Positions 6,916-7,450 of a stretch of 7,450 nucleotides of DNA are shown here, piece by piece (position 1 is the stretch's first letter; each line of letters starts with the position of its first letter). The DNA is taken from positions 1 through 7,450 of the forward strand of contig JAAURZ010000104.1 in the NCBI GenBank assembly GCA_012031955.1. Reading direction: 5' to 3'. Source of the stretch: Bacteroidia bacterium. GTDB lineage: Bacteria; Bacteroidota; Bacteroidia; Cytophagales; Cyclobacteriaceae. A program made the translations under genes and the position numbers. Below the pieces are notes generated by a model, which saw only the letters and a list, made by a program, of their open reading frames with translations, did no database searches and was not told the origin of the DNA.

Positions 6916-6965
6916 CGCGAGCGGGATCTTCCTGTTCCAGCGCAGATGGTTGCACCCGCCGCTTG

Positions 6966-7181
6966 TCAAGCCGCCAAGGCGCTCTTTCGTTGGACGCGCC
7001 TTGCCGCGGCTGCGCTCCTTCGCGCATCGAGGCAATGCCACACCTCATCGGTGAGCCAGGCGCCTGCGCCGCGCGGCCACAGCAGGCGCAGAACCGCGTG
7101 GAGTTCTCCCATGGTCAGAAAGAGCCCAGTGTCGGCAAGCGCCGCCGCATCGCTGATGAAGTCGGCTTCGTCGCGGGTCAT
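6966..7181 (-). CDS. Possible small hypothetical protein
   Basis: A 71-residue reading frame starting at ATG 7181 (MTRDEADFISDAAALADTGL) and ending in an Arg/Ala-rich tail. I do not recognise a family. The middle has an amphipathic, protein-like stretch (FLTMGELHAVLRLLWP then GAWLTDEVWHCLDARR) with three Trp, less like random GC-rich translation than the competing frames here. It has no clear Shine-Dalgarno and lies downstream of, and on the same strand as, the response-regulator gene. It converges with the YCII gene, leaving 50 bases between the stops. Nearby indels mean its length may be wrong. Confidence 0.35.
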   Translation of the reverse strand: MTRDEADFISDAAALADTGLFLTMGELHAVLRLLWPRGAGAWLTDEVWHCLDARRSAAAARRVQRKSALAA

Positions 7182-7298
7182 GCGGGGAGATTATCCGGGA
7201 GTCGGCTAATTAAGCCTCACGCCGGAACTGTATTCGCATCGGCCTGATGGAGTAGTTCGTTCGAGATAGCAGCCGCCTTCGTGGCGCGGCGCTCGACG

Positions 7299-7450
7299 CT
7301 ATTTCGGTGGCCCAATCAAGCTGCGGCTCAGCCGATAGCCAACGCCGCGCACGGTTTCTAGTGACGTCGGTTGCGCCCGCCGCCTCCAGCTTCTTGCGGA
7401 GACGGCTGAGCGCATGTTCGACCGCGGCCGGTGTCGACGTCGTCACCGGC
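7299..7450 (-). CDS. Response regulator, C-terminal winged-helix DNA-binding domain (OmpR/PhoB type), partial and frameshifted
   Basis: Only the output-domain end is inside the window; the receiver domain would lie to the right. On the minus strand, PAAVEHALSRLRKKLEAAGA is the recognition-helix region (pattern V-E-x-x-x-S-R-L-R-x-K-L). One extra base at about 7368 breaks the frame; removing it gives GATTSLETVRGVGYRLSRSL, the classic wing hairpin (VRGVGYRL), then IGPPK and TAG at 7301-7299. Without the repair the frame runs on meaninglessly to about 7210. It is a DNA-binding transcription factor of a two-component system; the partner kinase and targets are not visible. Confidence 0.75.

Noticed and set aside
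6946..7247. Plus-strand frames opposite the small hypothetical gene, plus minus-strand frames 6712-7041 and 6857-7048
   Set aside because: Ala/Arg/Ser-rich shadow-type translations with no ribosome binding site; the minus frame 6966-7181 looks more protein-like, though still uncertain.
1..7450. CRISPR arrays, insertion sequences, tRNA or rRNA genes, attachment sites
   Set aside because: I saw no regularly spaced repeats, transposase motifs, terminal inverted repeats with target duplications, or tRNA-like arms on reading both strands.

Overview
The first ~6.17 kb looks like a chromosomal segment of a fairly GC-rich Bacteroidota bacterium, plausibly Chitinophagales or Cytophagales. The reasons are the protein types (a C45-type Ntn acyltransferase, a PepSY-like secreted protein, a THUMP methyltransferase of Bacteroidota style), the lack of Shine-Dalgarno sequences, ATGA stop/start overlaps, and -33/-7 promoter-like motifs of the Bacteroidota type. 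The last ~0.9 kb (from about 6526) looks different: its first gene has a textbook AGGAGA ribosome binding site, and a response-regulator output domain is encoded on the other strand. This part resembles a proteobacterial genome.

Layout: (1) 2-3141 is a tight same-strand operon of three genes, a 5'-partial C45-family autoproteolytic acyltransferase/hydrolase with a TPR-like tail, holo-ACP synthase AcpS, and a phenylacetate-CoA-ligase-type adenylating enzyme. Both junctions are ATGA overlaps, the first one only after repair of a base missing in an A run. Together they suggest the end of an acyl-carrier-protein-dependent lipid or polyketide-like pathway: AcpS activates the carrier protein, the ligase activates a carboxylic acid, and the Ntn enzyme transfers or hydrolyses an acyl group. 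(2) 3200-4311 encodes an MbfA/EVIT-type iron transporter, a cytoplasmic ferritin-like domain fused to a VIT1/CCC1 membrane domain, with its own likely promoter. (3) 4312-4595 is intergenic with short repeats. (4) 4596-4928 encodes a small secreted PepSY-like protein. (5) A perfect 15-bp inverted repeat at 4945-4984 overlaps the start of (6) a THUMP-domain 23S rRNA methyltransferase-like gene (4978-6166). (7) 6167-6525 holds only the C-terminal part of a Bacteroidota-type GMC oxidoreductase, broken by a frameshift and a stop. (8) 6590-6915 encodes a YCII-family protein, 6966-7181 (minus) a possible small hypothetical protein, and 7299-7450 (minus) the C-terminal DNA-binding domain of an OmpR/PhoB-type response regulator that runs off the window.

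The most important caution is that eight single-base indels can be located by reconstructing protein families: about 550, 1445, 3916, 5555, 6230, 6501, 6737 and 7368. Six are missing bases and two are extra bases. They hit six of the nine protein-coding loci, including housekeeping-type ones. This density fits uncorrected sequencing error better than decay of every gene. The joins near 6170-6190 and 6525 could be assembly chimerism or true rearrangement. I see no mobile element, CRISPR array, tRNA or rRNA. I find no convincing wholly new system; the best candidate for new biology is the C45-AcpS-adenylating-enzyme operon.
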